From: Isoetes taiwanensis | Taxonomy: Eukaryota; Streptophyta; Lycopodiopsida; Isoetales; Isoetaceae | Assembly (NCBI GenBank): GCA_021234155.1 | Contig: JAJEKV010000045.1 | Coordinates: 62,001 to 126,000, forward strand | Direction: 5' to 3' | Length of the DNA stretch: 64,000 nucleotides | The notes under the pieces: generated by a model | What the model saw: only the letters and a program-made list of their open reading frames with translations | What the model was told of the DNA's origin: nothing | The model's database searches: none | Program-made: the position numbers and the translations under genes | Part shown: positions 1-13,121 of the stretch, piece after piece | How positions within the stretch are numbered: position 1 is the first letter of the stretch | Layout: each line of letters opens with the position of its first letter

Positions 1-964
1 TATGGCATATCAATTCCAACATAGCTCGAATAGGCAACTCTCTAGGCTCACGCAACCAAGAATTCAAAGACTCTGCGATATTAGAAGTTAGATGTCCATA
101 CCTCCTTCATGTGAATTTTGAGTTGGCCCAATGGATAGGATCAGTAGCAGCAAGAATCCATGTAGTGACCTCTGCATTAGCTGCACGCATTTCTGTGATG
201 ACTGCGTCATATTCCTCAATACTATTTGCCCATGCAGCATTCCATAGCATGTGAACAAGCTGCGTACTCTTAAAAACCCTCCTAAAATTCTCAGCTAAAT
301 GGCGCATGCAATAAGCATGTGGCACATTTCCAAACACAACCTGAACACCTTCTACCAATCCCTTCTGTCTGTCAGATATGAAAGTTATCTGTTCATGACA
401 GACAGATAACTTTCATATCTTACAATACCCTTCAATACAATACCCTTCAAGTTTCTTGTAGGCTTCAGTATGGTCACCATGAATGTTAGCATATGCAGCT
501 TCTTTTGCTTTCCAAGCAAGTCCATATGAAATAGTCACACCCTTCTCTCTTCTAATATCTCCAATGAGATCCTTGGATCTTAAACACGGTTGATCTCTGA
601 ACCTGTCAATGGTATAGTTTGCAAGCCAAACTGTACTAACTTCGAGCACCACCAATACAAGTATGAACATCGTGAAATTTTTTCAGAGCACATTGAGGAC
701 CACCTTCTATTATAGAGGCATGCAGACGCCAGATCACTGTGTACCTACATCTAACTAATCGATTCATGTACATTCAATACATAAGCTACAAATAATAAAT
801 TTCAATTCTTTATAGAAAGTAAACACTATATGGGCAACAAGAACTCACCTTGTTTTATCAGCCTTCAACACTTTAAGTTCCACATGATGTGAGATTGCAT
901 GATTCTTCACAGCAAGCTTCAACTCGACCAACGAGGACCATACAGATCCCAGTTGCAACTCCAT
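1..964 (-). pseudogene. Mutator-like (MULE) transposase, internally deleted, runs off the left edge
   Basis: Reading the minus strand, exon 1 (964 to 849) starts with ATG and ends at a good donor (AAG|GTGAG); it encodes a MuDR N-terminal-like segment ending LKVLKADKTR. The next segment (about 740-655) reads VIWRLHASII, then HTCIGG, the usual MULE region that ends in a His-x-Cys motif. It continues with FRDQPCLRSKDLIGDIRR and ISYGLAWKAKEAA (to about 421). Then, after a hairpin, come ITFISDRQKGLVEG and HAYCMRHLAENF (to 107), and NIAESLNSWLREP (to 1). The central catalytic part, normally roughly 100 residues with the first Asp residues, is absent between 420 and 374. There are stop codons after GGARS and frame changes near 107. 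Known family role: cut-and-paste DDE transposase acting in the nucleus. This copy cannot encode an active enzyme. Confidence 0.88.
374..420. repeat. Perfect 19-bp inverted repeat at the MULE deletion junction
   Basis: Positions 374-392 and 402-420 are exact reverse complements separated by 9 bp. The repeat consists of MULE coding sequence (the ITFISD codons), so a coding stretch was copied in inverted orientation exactly where the catalytic core is missing. This looks like a template-switch or end-joining scar. I infer the mechanism; the hairpin itself is directly visible. Confidence 0.9.
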
Positions 965-2507
965 TAAAAAGCTTAGACACTGTTATTGAATGAAAATAAT
1001 TTAATACAGCAAATCCATAAGTAATTCTTAAAATTCATAAGAAATGAGTTGTCTACAGCAATCCATAGTTTAATTTCTTGAAATTCGCCATTGCTACTTC
1101 ATTACACAACGCAAAAAGATCTGCGCCAATGAAGCCATGTGTTCCTGTCGCCAGCTGCATGGCCTACAAGAGTGGGACTATGTGCTTACCACACTCTTCA
1201 TCCCCTCGAGCTTACATAAGCCATATTACATGGTGAACTCTTGCGTGGAAAATTGAAAATGCTTATGACAAAGTACCTTACAGCAATAAAAGAAGTCTAG
1301 AGGTTGGTGTGTTTTGCATGGGATTATGTTCCTTAATGAGAATGAGAATGAGAATGAGAAAAATCTATGTCTATGTTAATGAAAAATCTATGTCTATGTT
1401 TTTTGCAGCTCATAGTTAGCTTTCTTTCATATCATGTTAGGGTGAAGTATCAGGGCCATTCTTCTTGAGACATGGCATAGTGGTGGCTCTTCCGAAAAAG
1501 ACAAGACAACATTACAAATTGTCTTTACGAAGGCTTAACAAGTACATCATTACCTAGATGGGAAAGAAATACATGCTGCTATTTGGCAATTCTTTCTTCG
1601 TTAACCCGTACGATCTCTTCTAAATGCATTCTCACAATATCTTCTTCCATCGGGGCATGTAAACGCTGCAACATGTTTCTGGCAGTCCCCTACAGACAAA
1701 CACATATACATTTGTCTCATAATAACGAAATCTGCTCTCTCTTATGTAAACTGCAATAAAATGAACACTTGCAGCCAATAAACCGAATCACAGAACAATG
1801 ATGGCAGTATGTTTTGGGACTAACAATTGATGGATTCTAACTCATAATTATTGCTTGCAATTTGCAGCCAATAAACCGAATCACAGAAAAATGATGGCAG
1901 TGATTTTGGACTCAAGAAATAGATGCAATGTTCAAATTCTTATGATGTAACTTACCAATTTCAATTTCACGGTCAAATCTTTATAGGAATTCATGTCTAC
2001 TCTATCAGCTTTCCTATTTTCTTCTGGAAATACTTTAACTGATAGCAATTTGGACCAGGAAAATTTTAGACTTTGGATGAGGAAAAAGCTGGTTGGCAAA
2101 GGAATTGAAAGGAAATGACTAGTGATAAGTCTCTACCTTGAATAAGATAAGATAAGAAAAAGAGAGAAAACTTACCTGCTGATCACATGCATGCAGGTCG
2201 AAATCCAGAAAAGAAGTTGAGGCAGCATGATCTGAGAAGAATTGAAGCAGACGAAGATTTGCCGCTTGAAGCAGTCGGTTGTTCCTCGAAGCCCGCTCGA
2301 AGAAATTGGCCGCCTCTGGAAGCCCGCGAAAATTTGTCGTTGTAGAAAGGGTACATTATGAAATACAAAAAGTTTTAAGGGTATTTAGAAAATTGTGGAT
2401 TTCTACATAACCATATACGCTGCTGAAGGGCATTCCGTGAAAAAAGAAAAACTTAAGGGCATGTTAGGAAATAGTAAAAAACATAAGGGCATTTCGGAGA
2501 TTTTCCC
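965..2507. other. No recognised gene; short duplications
   Basis: AT-rich sequence, probably in part the 5' side of the MULE. A 19-bp phrase (AAAAATCTATGTCTATGTT) is repeated near 1358-1400, and a phrase beginning GCAGCCAATAAACCGAATCA occurs at about 1773 and 1864. Between about 1696 and 1567 the minus strand reads an open 36-residue segment (ARNMLQRLHAPMEEDIV...) after a plausible acceptor, which could be a stray exon. I do not recognise it. From 2340 to 2507 the phrase AAGGGCAT recurs with poly(A) runs. Confidence 0.4.
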
Positions 2508-3469
2508 TTATATTTATTCCGTACAGATTATGTAGCTTATTAATAATAATATATTAATACAAGAAAATTAATGCGTCCTACGGTGCGTGTTCCAATTTTA
2601 GCATGTTCTTACGATGCAAGGCCCTGTCGTGCTCTAGGTAACCAACGATTCTACTGAGATTCTCTTGTGATTCCTCTATATTCTTCAACATTCTATGTAC
2701 TATATTTAGCATTCATGAAGATTCCCCTAGATTCTCTTGAAATTTTCAATTTTGATTGACGTGCTTACCCATGAGCATTTAGAACCTTCCAAAATAATCT
2801 ATTTTGGATCTGTGCAACATTTCTAAAACACTTTCTATTTTTAGACTGAGGCGCTTGCCCTGAGCATCTGGAACATGTTTTTTTCAAGATTTATATTGTA
2901 CACCTTTATTATGAAACATTTTAGAACATTCTATTGTGGCTCTTTGCAAAACCTTAAAAAAACTCTAAGATTTCATCAAGATTTTCTTAGATTCAACTAG
3001 ATTTTAAGAGATTCCCTTAGACTTGTAAATATTTTCCTAGATTCCCTTACAATTTATGAGATTTCCTTATATTCCCTTTAATTTGGATTCCCTTACATTC
3101 TAGAAATTTCTAGAACATTCTAGAACTTTCTGGAACATTCTGAAACTTTCTAAACATCCTAGAACTTTTCGGAAGTATTTCCCTCTTCCCTTACATTCCC
3201 GAAGATTTCCCTACATTCTAGAGCTTATTAGAACAATTTGGGACTTTCTGGAAGGATTCTCTTAGATTCCCCCTAGATTCTCTTATATTCCAAAACATTC
3301 TAGAATATTCTGGAACTTTCTAGAATATTCTAGAAGATTTTAGAACTTTCTAGAGCCTCCAGAACATTCTAGAACTTTTTTGAACTATCTAGAATGTTAT
3401 ATTCTATTTTATTTTAATTAGAATATTACCCTTAAGAAAATTTAAAACATAAATCATTCATGGAATTAA

Positions 3470-3553
3470 TGCTTGGTCTAGTGGTTAGAGTGGGGGGTTT
3501 GAGAGGTTGAGGTCCAGGGTTCGAATCCCCCCAATAATATAAAATTTTTTAAA
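3470..3553 (+). promoter_or_regulatory. tRNA-like segment with A box and B box
   Basis: TGGTCTAGTGGTTAGAGT resembles a Pol III A box (D-arm), and GGTTCGAATCC matches the B box (T-arm) consensus exactly about 40 bp downstream. A TTTTTT run, which terminates Pol III, follows at about 3546. No acceptor stem pairs, so this is not a functional tRNA. It is better read as a tRNA-derived promoter, as in SINEs. A degenerate inverted partner lies at 5695-5765. Confidence 0.6.
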
Positions 3554-3887
3554 AGCCTTTTCTTAAGGGACGAGCATTCAACATAAGCCTTAGGATCTTA
3601 GACTCGATCAACGATCAAGATCTCACCATATAAAAGCAATATGAGCCGTAGGATCTGTCACATATAATTCCCAAAGCTATGTGGACCGTAAGATATGTGC
3701 CAAGCCACCTGAGCCGTAGGATCTCGGATCGACGGTCAGGATCAGATCAACATGGACCGTAGGATCGTTACATATAGTCTACATCTGGGCCATGGGATAT
3801 GTCCCAAAGCCACGTGAGCCGTAGGATCTCGGATCAACGGCCGGATTCAATGGGACAAACATAAGAACATATATATGTTAGATATAG

Positions 3888-4274
3888 CACATTGAACCAT
3901 TGAAAGGGGCATGAAACATATTAAGAAATTGAACCATTAAATTAAACCCCCTCCCCCTCCCCCAGTTGTTTTTGCTGATATTCGTGCAAGGCGTCCATCA
4001 GTAGGCTCGGACCGTTGGATGTCTGACGATCCCAACCATCATTAGACGCAACTCGTTTTTTAATAGTTAACTGTCAGTTTCAAATACACAATTAACCCAA
4101 AGGTTGTGAGGTGCATTGTACACATGTAAGGTACGCATATATTGGCGTACGTATTTGGGGCTCCTCGCCAACCGTTAGACGCCCTGTACAGCAAAAACAA
4201 CTGGGGAGTCGGGGGTTTAATTTAATGGTTCAATTTCTTAATATGTTTGATGCCCCTTTCAATGGTTCGATGTA
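3888..4274. mobile_element. MITE-like palindromic unit, copy 1 (TIR about 85-90 bp)
   Basis: The left end CACATTGAACCATTGAAAGG through CCCCAGTTGTTTTTGCTG is repeated in inverse at the right end (about 4185-4274), with few mismatches over roughly 85 bp. The central 200 bp carries phrases such as CAGTAGGCTCGGACCGTTGG. It forms the inner core of the surrounding foldback element, so it may be the loop-proximal part of the larger palindrome rather than a separate insertion. Confidence 0.6.
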
Positions 4275-4419
<145 letters not shown>

Positions 4420-4776
4420 ACATATATGTTCTTATGTTTGTGGTGCTTATCCGACCGTCCGTTTGAGATCATACGGTTCACGTGGCTTTGGGACGTATCC
4501 TACAGCCTAGATGGCTTGAGAGTTTCTATATAGATTCTATATAGACGATCCTACAGTCCAGATTGATTTGATCCTGACCGTCGATCTGAGATCCTACGGC
4601 TCACGTGGCTTTGGGACGTATCATATGGCCCAGATGGCTTGGGAGTTTCTATATAGATTCTATATAGACGATGCGACGGTCCAGGTTAATTTGATCCTGA
4701 TTGTTGATCCGAGATCGTATGACTCACGTTGCTTGGGGACATATCCTACGGTGCACATGGATTTGTTAATATATAG

Positions 4777-5152
4777 CACATTGAACCATTGAAAGGGGCA
4801 TGAAACATATTAAGAAATTGAACCATTAAATTAAACACCCCCTCCAGTTGTTTTTGCTGATATTCGTGCAAGGCGTCCATCAGTAGGCTCGGACCGTTGG
4901 ATGTCTGACGATCCCAACCATCGTTAGACGCAACTCGTTTTTTAATAGTTGTCAGTTTCAAATACACAATTAACCCAAAGGTTGTGAGGTGCATTGTACA
5001 CATGTAAGGTACGCATATATTGGCGTACGTATTTGGGGCTCCTCGCCAACCGTTAGACGCCCTGTACAGCAAAAACAACTGGGGAGTCGGGGGTTTAATT
5101 TAATGGTTCAATTTCTTGATATATTTGATGCCCCTTTCAATGGTTCGATGTA
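4777..5152. mobile_element. MITE-like palindromic unit, copy 2 (tandem duplicate)
   Basis: Near-identical to the unit at 3888-4274, with the same inverted ends and the same flank phrase (ATATAG before it). The sequence following each unit (4420-4776 and 5165-about 5510) is also duplicated, so the event was a tandem duplication of roughly 750-890 bp (period 889 bp including the TATC array). Confidence 0.75.
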
Positions 5153-5694
5153 CTATCTATATCTAACACATATATGTTCTTATGTTTGTGGTGCTTATCC
5201 GACCGTCCGTTTGAGATCATACGGTTCACGTGGCTTTGGGACGTATCCTACAGCCTAGATGGCTTGAGAGTTTCTATATAGATTCTATATAGACGATCCT
5301 ACAGTCCAGATTGATTTGATCCTGACCGTCGATCCGAGATCCCACGGCTCACGTGGCTTTGGGACGTATCATATGGCCCAGATGGCTTGGGAGTTTCTAT
5401 ATAGATTCTATATAGACGATGCGACGGTCCAGGTTAATCTGATCCTGATCGTTGATCCGAGATCGTACGGCTCACATTGCTTGGGGGCATATCCTACGGT
5501 GCACATGGCTTTGGGAATTATATATAATAGATCCGACGGTCTAGATTGTTCTTGATCTTGATCGTTGATCCAGGATCCTAGGGCTCATGTTGCTTCAATT
5601 TTTGCCACATGGGGCGATCTCGACCCTTCTTGGGTCTAAGATTCTACGGCTCACGTTGAATGCTCGGCCCATTAGGAGAGGCTTTTAAAAAATT

Positions 5695-5765
5695 TCATGT
5701 TTTGTGGGAGATTTGAACATTAGCCATTGCCCTACAAACCCCTCATTCTAACCGCTAGACTAAAC
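5695..5765 (-). promoter_or_regulatory. Degenerate tRNA-like segment, inverse of 3470-3553
   Basis: On the minus strand the D-arm-like TTTAGTCTAGCGGTTAGAAT is followed by a decayed B box (GTTCAAATCTCC). It is the right-arm partner of the tRNA-like segment at 3470 and shares its surroundings in inverse order. Confidence 0.5.
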
Positions 5766-6545
5766 ATTCATTCAATGATATAATTAATGTTTCATGTGTA
5801 CTTAAGGGTGAAACTTTGATTTAGATAAAATAAAGTATAATGTTTTAGATAGTTCTAGAATGTTCTGGAAGGCTTTAGAAAAACTAAAATACTCTAGAAA
5901 GTTCCAGAATATTTTAGAAAGTTCAAAAAGTTTTAAAATATAAGAGAATCTAGGGGGAATCTAAGGGAATTCTTCTAGACAGTTGTTGTAGAAAGTTCTA
6001 GAATGTTCTAGAATGAATGAGAATCTAAGAGAATTCTTCCAGAAAGTTCCAAATTGTTCTAGTAAGTTCTCGAATGTTCTAGAAAGTTCTAGAATATAAG
6101 GAAATCTATGGAAATGTAAGGGAATATAAGGCTTCCAAAAAGTTCTAGGACGTTCTAAAAGTTTCAGAGTGTTTCTGAAAGTCCTAGAATGTAAAAAAAT
6201 CTAAGAGAGTCTAAGGGAATCTAATAAAATCTCATAAATTGTAAGGAAATCTAAGAAAATATTCATAAGTCTAAGGGAATCTCTTAAAATCTAGGGGAAT
6301 ATAAGGGAATCTTCATAAAATCTAAGGGAATCTTGACGAAGTCTTAGAGTATCTAGGGGAATCTTCATAGAATCTATTTGAATCTAATATAATGTAAGGG
6401 AACCCAGGGCAATCTCATAAAATTTAAGAGAGTCTAAGGGAATCTAAAGAAATCTAAGGGCATCTTTATAAATTCTTATAGGCCCCAAGGGAATCTCAGT
6501 TCTAGGAAGTTCTAAAATATTCTAGAACGTTCTTGAATGTTCTAG

Positions 6546-8000
6546 AGTTGAGAAAAAAATGACCTAGGGCGGCGGCGGCGGCCGCCCGTTGCACTGCAGC
6601 TCTTCTCCGGTAGGGCGTTTGGCTGGAAGAGCAGCTCAGCTGCTGCCTGCTATTTCTAATCCGTGGCTATAGATCCTTAGATGGATTTCCTTCTTGTTTT
6701 GGTTCAGTTTGGTGCAGCAAGGATGCAGCTCTGTAGTATGGCCGCCACTTACAATGCTTCTCTCTTAATGCAGCAAATCATGACTGGTAAGGATTTTTGC
6801 CCTGTGCTCTGCGACATGATTTGAGGATAGTTAGGCAAAATACTAGTATTGTCGGTGCTTCATAGATGCTGGACGTCTTAGGGCCTTTGTGCTCAAGCTC
6901 AGTCCGACCTCTCTTCTTTTTCTTGCACAGTGCTAGGGCTCTGTGGGCAATATGTAAGCTTGTCCCTTGAGTTTTGGAGAATCGATATTTATACTTCAGT
7001 TGTGTGAGTGTTTAAGCTTTGTTCTGTTTCTGTTGCACTCAATGCAACATGAAGACCATGTTCTTTGTGGTTGGACTGCACCCATTGCAGTTTCAGGTTC
7101 ATATTAGGCAACTCTTCAGCTGTTTTGTATGATATAAAATTGGTGCCAAGGCTTAGGGTTGCTTGTTAAGTATTGCCTACAGGGTTAACAGACACAGCAG
7201 TAAGGTTCACACTGACCCCAATTTTTGGTCCACAGTTGTTTTTTAGTTGTACGGAAGTGTTGTTTTATGCCAAAAACAACACCAAAATGGCCCCAAAAGT
7301 CCACGTGGCCCGTTTATCCGGATTTGCACAAAGAGACAGTGGTTTTTTGCGGAAATTTTTTCCACGGTGGTCTTTTGGCAGAAAAATCCACGCGTAGAAA
7401 AAATTGACATGGTTTTTGTGTTTTTTTATCAACGTGTGTTTTTTTTTTCATTCACTGTTGTTTTTAATAGAACCATGCGTTGTTTATCTTCAGAATTACA
7501 TACGTAGGTCTCGATATTACCACATGTGGAAAGCTAAATTACAACATGAAAGTAAGATTGTTTTTAAAAATAGTTACATGTTATTTAACAAAGTACCACA
7601 TGTGTTTTTGAAATCTTGTTGTTGTTTTTTATGCTATTAAGTATTGTTTTTCTGAATTAAGGACATGTAAAAAATTATTATAATAACATATAGAAAAAAC
7701 AAGGTGTTGTTTTCAATTGCTTTTAGCTAATGAAATATTGACACGTGGCATATTTTATAAATAATAAAATGGTATTTTAACTAATCAAGTATCGACACGT
7801 GGCTTACTTTTTCAAATAAAAAAACATTATTAGCACATATAGAAAAAACAAGAAGGTGTTGTTTCTAATATAACTTCTAACTAATCATATATTGGCACGT
7901 GGCATACATTCAATACCACAATTAAAAAACAATAGGATCACATTGTAGTTTATTGTCGTTTGGTATTGTAGTTTATTGTCGTTTGGTTTGGATCATTAAT
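6546..8000. repeat. Dispersed repeat, related to 25285-26990
   Basis: 6565-6960 (GCGGCGGC, then TGGCTGGAAGAGCAGCT, ATCATGACTGGTAAGGA, AAAATACTAGTA) is an older copy of 25285-25660. It is followed by a stretch rich in GTTGTTTTT words, ACGTGG words and poly(T) (7200-8000), comparable to the inverse of 26280-26990. A phrase GTTTATTGTCGTTTGGT is doubled at about 7947 and 7972. No transposase is visible. It looks like a non-autonomous element family. Confidence 0.5.
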
Positions 8001-10477
8001 TATAAGTGCTTCCCTATCAAAGTTATTTTATTTTATCTTTTGTTTTATCTTTTGATTGATAGATCATTGTCAGCATACAAATGTGTCATTACAACCATGA
8101 GATCATGAGATTGGATGGAAAAGATGAACACACAAAATTTAGACAATAAACCATAAACTGTAGAGCTGAAGTTGAAGAAATGAATGATTTTATTTTGTAC
8201 AAGGCAATCATATCATAGCTTAACTGCTGTATCTCAGCAAAATAAGATTCGTAAGATGCCATAAACTGGAAATAAGATGCCTATACAAATAGTGAAAGTT
8301 TTGAGGGAAGAAAAACTACTGCTCTTCAAACCCAAAGCTGCTGGTAGGAAAGCAGCATATCATCAAGTCAAGGCAAAACGAACTATGAAAGAAACCAGTA
8401 CACGAGCACCAGCAGCAATTTCTATCTGAAGAAAAATCAAAGAAATGAGTCATGCTGTGATTTATCTGGAAAAAAAATCAAAGAAGATGAAAAGCTTGAG
8501 TGGACCTCATGTGTTCTTTGCAGGCTGATCAGCTACTGTCAATGCCGTGCCTAGCCGCTTCGAAACCCTAACTCCGCTGATAATAGAACGGCCCCTAAAG
8601 GAGAAAATCTGGGAAAGCAAAAAATGAAGAAAAAGGAGAAATCTGAGAAACAAAATAGCAGCTTTCATTTCACCGAAGTAGAAAGCAAAAGCAGCGAATA
8701 GAGTACAAAAAAAAGCAGACCTGATTATTTCTCCCTTGCTTTGCATGTAACCTACAAAAGTGCCTTCATGTGCATAGGATCTGGCCGAGATGCTGCTACG
8801 GCAGCAACATCATAACCTCTGCTCCTCCTCACCATAACAAGCCATAACCGGAAGCCATAACCGGAAGCTGCAAGCCATAACCGGAAGGAGCGCCACCATC
8901 ACCATAGCAAAGAAGCTCCGGCATCGTCATAGCTAAGGGAGGGAATGAAAGAAATACAGGGCGCAAAGAAGCTCCGCCATCGCCATAATGGAGGGAAATG
9001 AAAAAATGCAGGGCCATTAATCTCAGGCCTGCTAGAGCCAATGAAAGGAGAGGACCCGGATCAATATCCTGGCCGTTGATATCATCGTGAATCACAGCCA
9101 TCATTCTAAGGGCCAATAATATAGCAGGATGGGGATCAAGATCTTAGTCGTCCATTCGGTTATATGAAATATTTTTTTTGTTGGAGTTGAATATGTCTAG
9201 ACAAATTGTCTCAGACATGAAGATATAATCTTTGTAGATAATATTGGACCTAATGTTGAAGTTACAGAGCTTACACTTGAGCTTACATCTGCAGTATGAA
9301 GTATTGATTGCATAATGGTGATTGTCTAAGGGACAATGGTAAATCGAAGGGTAGCTTATTAACCTAAGGTTGCATGGTGAAGAGCATAAGGTTAATGGTC
9401 GATTATATTAAGGAGAGCAAAGCTCAATGCTAAGTTAAACCATTAAATATTGGGGCTTAAGGTTAATGGTTAATATTACCAAAGTTATAATGATATGGTG
9501 AACGGGAAATTGGAGGCAACGAAAATAAAAAAGGAAACTACTGAGATAAGCCCGGACCGATCTGCCAAATTCACTGCTAAACCGTTGAACCTGTAGATAA
9601 GATGGAGTGCTGAAGACAGAGAGAGGGGCACAGGAGCGGGAACTGGTCTAGGGAAATTGGAGTTCATTGAACGATCCAAATAAGTTCTTTTTGTTACAGT
9701 GATTGAATCCGATGTGATTATTTCTTGAATATATTCACATTGTCTCATATGGATATTAAGCTTTAATTTGAAGAATAGATAATGTAAAAGTTGACCATTG
9801 CATAATTCTATGGTTTTATCTATCTAAGTGTGGCAATTGTGCTCTAATATTAACATTTTTAATGGTTTAATTCATATGTTCATTTTTATGGTTCAAACGT
9901 TGTGCCCCTAGAATCCATCATGCCCTTGGTTCGGGAAACTTTTCCCTCCTAAAAGGATTATTTTCGTTGGATTGTAGACGAACCGTTAAGAATCATTCCC
10001 GGCCTCTGTGTTCCTACAAAATCAAAATGATCCGGTGAAGATATGAGCTCGGCCGATTTAAATCAAGACCGGTGCTTCCAAAACACTCTTAGTCAGAGAT
10101 CTTGGAAATAGCCACGCATTTTTAAGCATCTTTAGTCAGTAGGTCTTGGAAATTGCCCTTGGTCTTGGAAATAGCCTTGCAGATATTGAGAGTTTGTAAC
10201 TCTCTGATCTAAATCCTCCAGACTACAAATTTATGCCTTCTACGCTAAAAATGACTTAATAAGAGCCTTTCCATACTACTGATTACACTTCTAGCCTATA
10301 AAACCGTGAAGCGAGCCTCGTGAGAAGATCCAAAGAACTTTAAATCTTCCTACCTACTTCCGAAAATATGAAAGTTTCAGACTCCAAGTGATCCGGCAGA
10401 AATTAATACGAGGTGTTAAATTTTGTTTTCAAGCGGTAGGTTATGCTTAAACCGCGGAATTTTCCGAACGGAGAGGC
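8001..10477. other. No recognised gene
   Basis: Mixed AT-rich sequence. CCATAACCGGAAG is tandemly repeated three times near 8837-8886 with further GAAGCTCCG-type repeats to 8990. 9300-9480 holds degenerate AAGGTTAATGGT repeats. Open frames here are short, overlap on both strands and show no family motif. Confidence 0.4.
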
Positions 10478-11440
10478 TCCAGCATGTCACGCGGGCTCTA
10501 ACATGCCATGCATGATCTAACATGCCATGCGGGCTCCAACATGCCAAGGTGGTTTGCGCATGCCACATGGGCTCTACCATGCCACCTAGGCTCCACATGC
10601 CAAGGTGGCTGAAACATGCCACCTAGGCTCCAACATGCCAAGGTGGCTCAAACATGCCACCTAGGCTCCAAAATGCCACGCGGGCTCCAACATGCCACCT
10701 AGGCTCCATCATTCCAAGGTGGCTCAAACATCCCACGTGGGTTCCAACATGCCAACTAGGCTCCAACATGCCAAGGTGGCTCAAACATGCCACCTAGGCT
10801 CCAACATGCCAAGGTGGCTCAAACATGCCACTTAGTTGGCTCAAACATGCCAAGGTGTCTCAAACATGCCACCTAGGGTCCAACATGCCAAGGTGGATCA
10901 AACATGCCACCTAGGCTCAAGCATACCAAAGGTGTCTCAAACATGCCACGTGGGCTCCAACATGCCTAGGTGGCTCAAACATTCCACATGGGCTCCAACA
11001 TGCCACCTAGTTGGCTCAAACATGCCACGTGGGCTCAAACATGCCAAGGTGTCTCAAACATGCCACCTGGACTCCAACATGCCACCTTTTAAACATGCCC
11101 ACGAAGCTCCAACATGCCACCTATGCTCCAACATGCCAAGGTGGCTCATGGTTCAAACATGCCAAGTTGGCTCCAACATGCCACCTGGACACCAACATGC
11201 CACCTAGGCTCCAACATGCCACCTAGGCTCCAAGATGCCAAAGTGGCTCAAACATGCCACGTGGACTCCAACATGCTAAGGTGGCTCAAACATGCCACGC
11301 GGGCTCCAACATGTTACACGCCACCTAGGCTCCAACATCCCACGGGCTCCAACATGCCACCTAGGCTCCAACATGCCAAGGTGGTTCAGGCATGCCACCT
11401 AGGCACTCCAAGTGGTGACATGGCATGTCAAGTAAGCAAG
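10478..11440 (+). repeat. 19-bp minisatellite, array 1 (forward)
   Basis: Degenerate 19-20-bp units of the form CAACATGCCACCTAGGCTC alternating with CAACATGCCAAGGTGGCTC and CAAACATGCCACGTGGGCTC. About 45 units are present. It is the left outer arm of the large palindrome centred near 12.75 kb; the same satellite in reverse orientation forms the right outer arm. Since three units equal 57 bp, it yields long artefactual open frames (MPPRLQHAKV-type). Confidence 0.95.
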
Positions 11441-11847
11441 GCCAAGTTTTGACTAGGCCAAAAATAAAAAGATGTCCATCTTTGGTCTTTTCATTGGGTG
11501 ATGTTGGCAAATTTTGGGTGACATGGCTAGATGGTGGTGACGTGGACATGATGACTAGGACTTTATGCAAGAAATATGATAACCTTTGGAATTTTTGGTA
11601 GAGGAGCTTGGCAAGGGATAGAATAGAGGGATCTTGAAGAACTTAAAGCGCTGATGCCCTTCCCCAATATCGAACCAGGCCAGGACTTTGCACGGCTTCC
11701 TCACCAGAGGGGAGAGGCCAGACCCCAAGAGACGGACCTCAAAAAGGTTGACGAGGCAGCCTTTCCTGCCATCGCTCCTTCGGGCGGGCAAATGCCAATG
11801 CCCCTCCTCTAGGAGCTCGGTTTCCCAATCCGACCGTTGAATCTGCC

Positions 11848-12391
11848 GTGCAAGTAACATGCTTCGAGAGGTTCAAAAAAATTAAAGATCGGTCCGGAAG
11901 AACTTATCAAACCGCGAAGCGTCCTGCGGTCGACCATGTAGAAACCCAAGTGTTTTGTCGTTCGGGCAGTACAAAGGCCCCGGAATGGAGATTCGACTTC
12001 ACCATGTCGTCCAGAATGGAAAAATTACCTTACGGACCAAGTTACACGGTCATTTTTGGCAACAAAAGAAACACGAACCCTCTATATGGCAGTATTCCGC
12101 AGCCATCTCTTAGTCCAATTGACTACGAACTATTGTACATGAGGTGATTCTTGGAGAAGGGGTCATCTTCTGCACATGAAACTTGGTCCCGAGGGTAATA
12201 TCGGCATTTTGAGGCCATTGGCAGAGTCAGTTCACAGTTCCAGAGTGGGAGAATTGCCCGTCCATGGCCAGGGGCCTTCGGGAGAGGACCTTTGGGACGA
12301 ACTGCTTCCGAAAGGTTTTAAGGGTCCATCTTCTGGCACTAACACCCTCCCTCTACGTGATGATATTATGCAAGATCCTGGTCGAATCTGA
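11848..12391 (+). pseudogene. Captured coding-like fragment, left arm
   Basis: Two adjacent open segments read RTYQTAKRPAVDHVETQVF, CRSGSTKAPEWRFDF, GPSYTVIFGNKRNTNPLYG, and then HETWSRG-like, LAESVHSSRVGELPVHGQG, SGEDLWDELLPKGFKGPSS. The same series is encoded in the right arm, and a third piece lies at 23690-23880. Conservation of the reading frame between the arms suggests a gene fragment carried by the element. I do not recognise the protein family. Frames break between 12147 and 12176, so it is not intact here. Confidence 0.45.
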
Positions 12392-13121
12392 CTAGGATAT
12401 GGCATCCAAAACATAAACCCTGTGTGTTGCTAGGTTATTGAAGGGTTTATGTTATGGAGGTCGAGTTTTAGTCGGTTGCACTTGGGACATGGTCGAGAAG
12501 TTGCAGTAAAAAATGCGAAGCAATAGGAACTGACGGAATCGGCTTTGAATTTATCCTCCTCCCAGTGTGGCAATTAGAAGTCAAGAGCGCCTTTTGCAGT
12601 AGCAAAATTGTTTGGGATCATTCGGGATGGCCAATAGATTCAAACTCTGTTGTTTCAGTTGCCATGGCTCTGTATGCATGTTTAGAAAATGTGCACCTAG
12701 TTATCTAAGAAAACGACCGTGTTTTGGCCTCCGAAACGTAAACCCTGTGTGTTGCTAGGTTATTGTAGGGTTTACATTTCGAAGGCCAAAACGTGGTCAT
12801 TTTCTTGGATAGCTAGATGTACCTTTTCTAATTATGCATGCGGAGCCATGGCAACTGAAATAACCGAGTTTGGATCTATTGGCCACCCCGAATGATCCCA
12901 AACAATTTTGCTACTGCAAAAGGCGCTCTTGACTTCTAATTGCTACACTGGGAGGAGGATAAATCCAAAACCCATTCCGTCAATTCCTATTGCTTCGTGT
13001 TTTCAACTGCAGCTTCTCGACCATGTCCTAAGTGCAACCGACTAAAACTCGACCTCCATAACGTAAACCCTTCAATAACCTAGCAACACACAGGGTTTAC
13101 GTTTTGGATGCCATATCCTAG

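Noticed and set aside
3470-3553. Functional tRNA gene
   Set aside because: The B box is perfect but the acceptor and anticodon stems do not pair. Kept only as a tRNA-like promoter segment.
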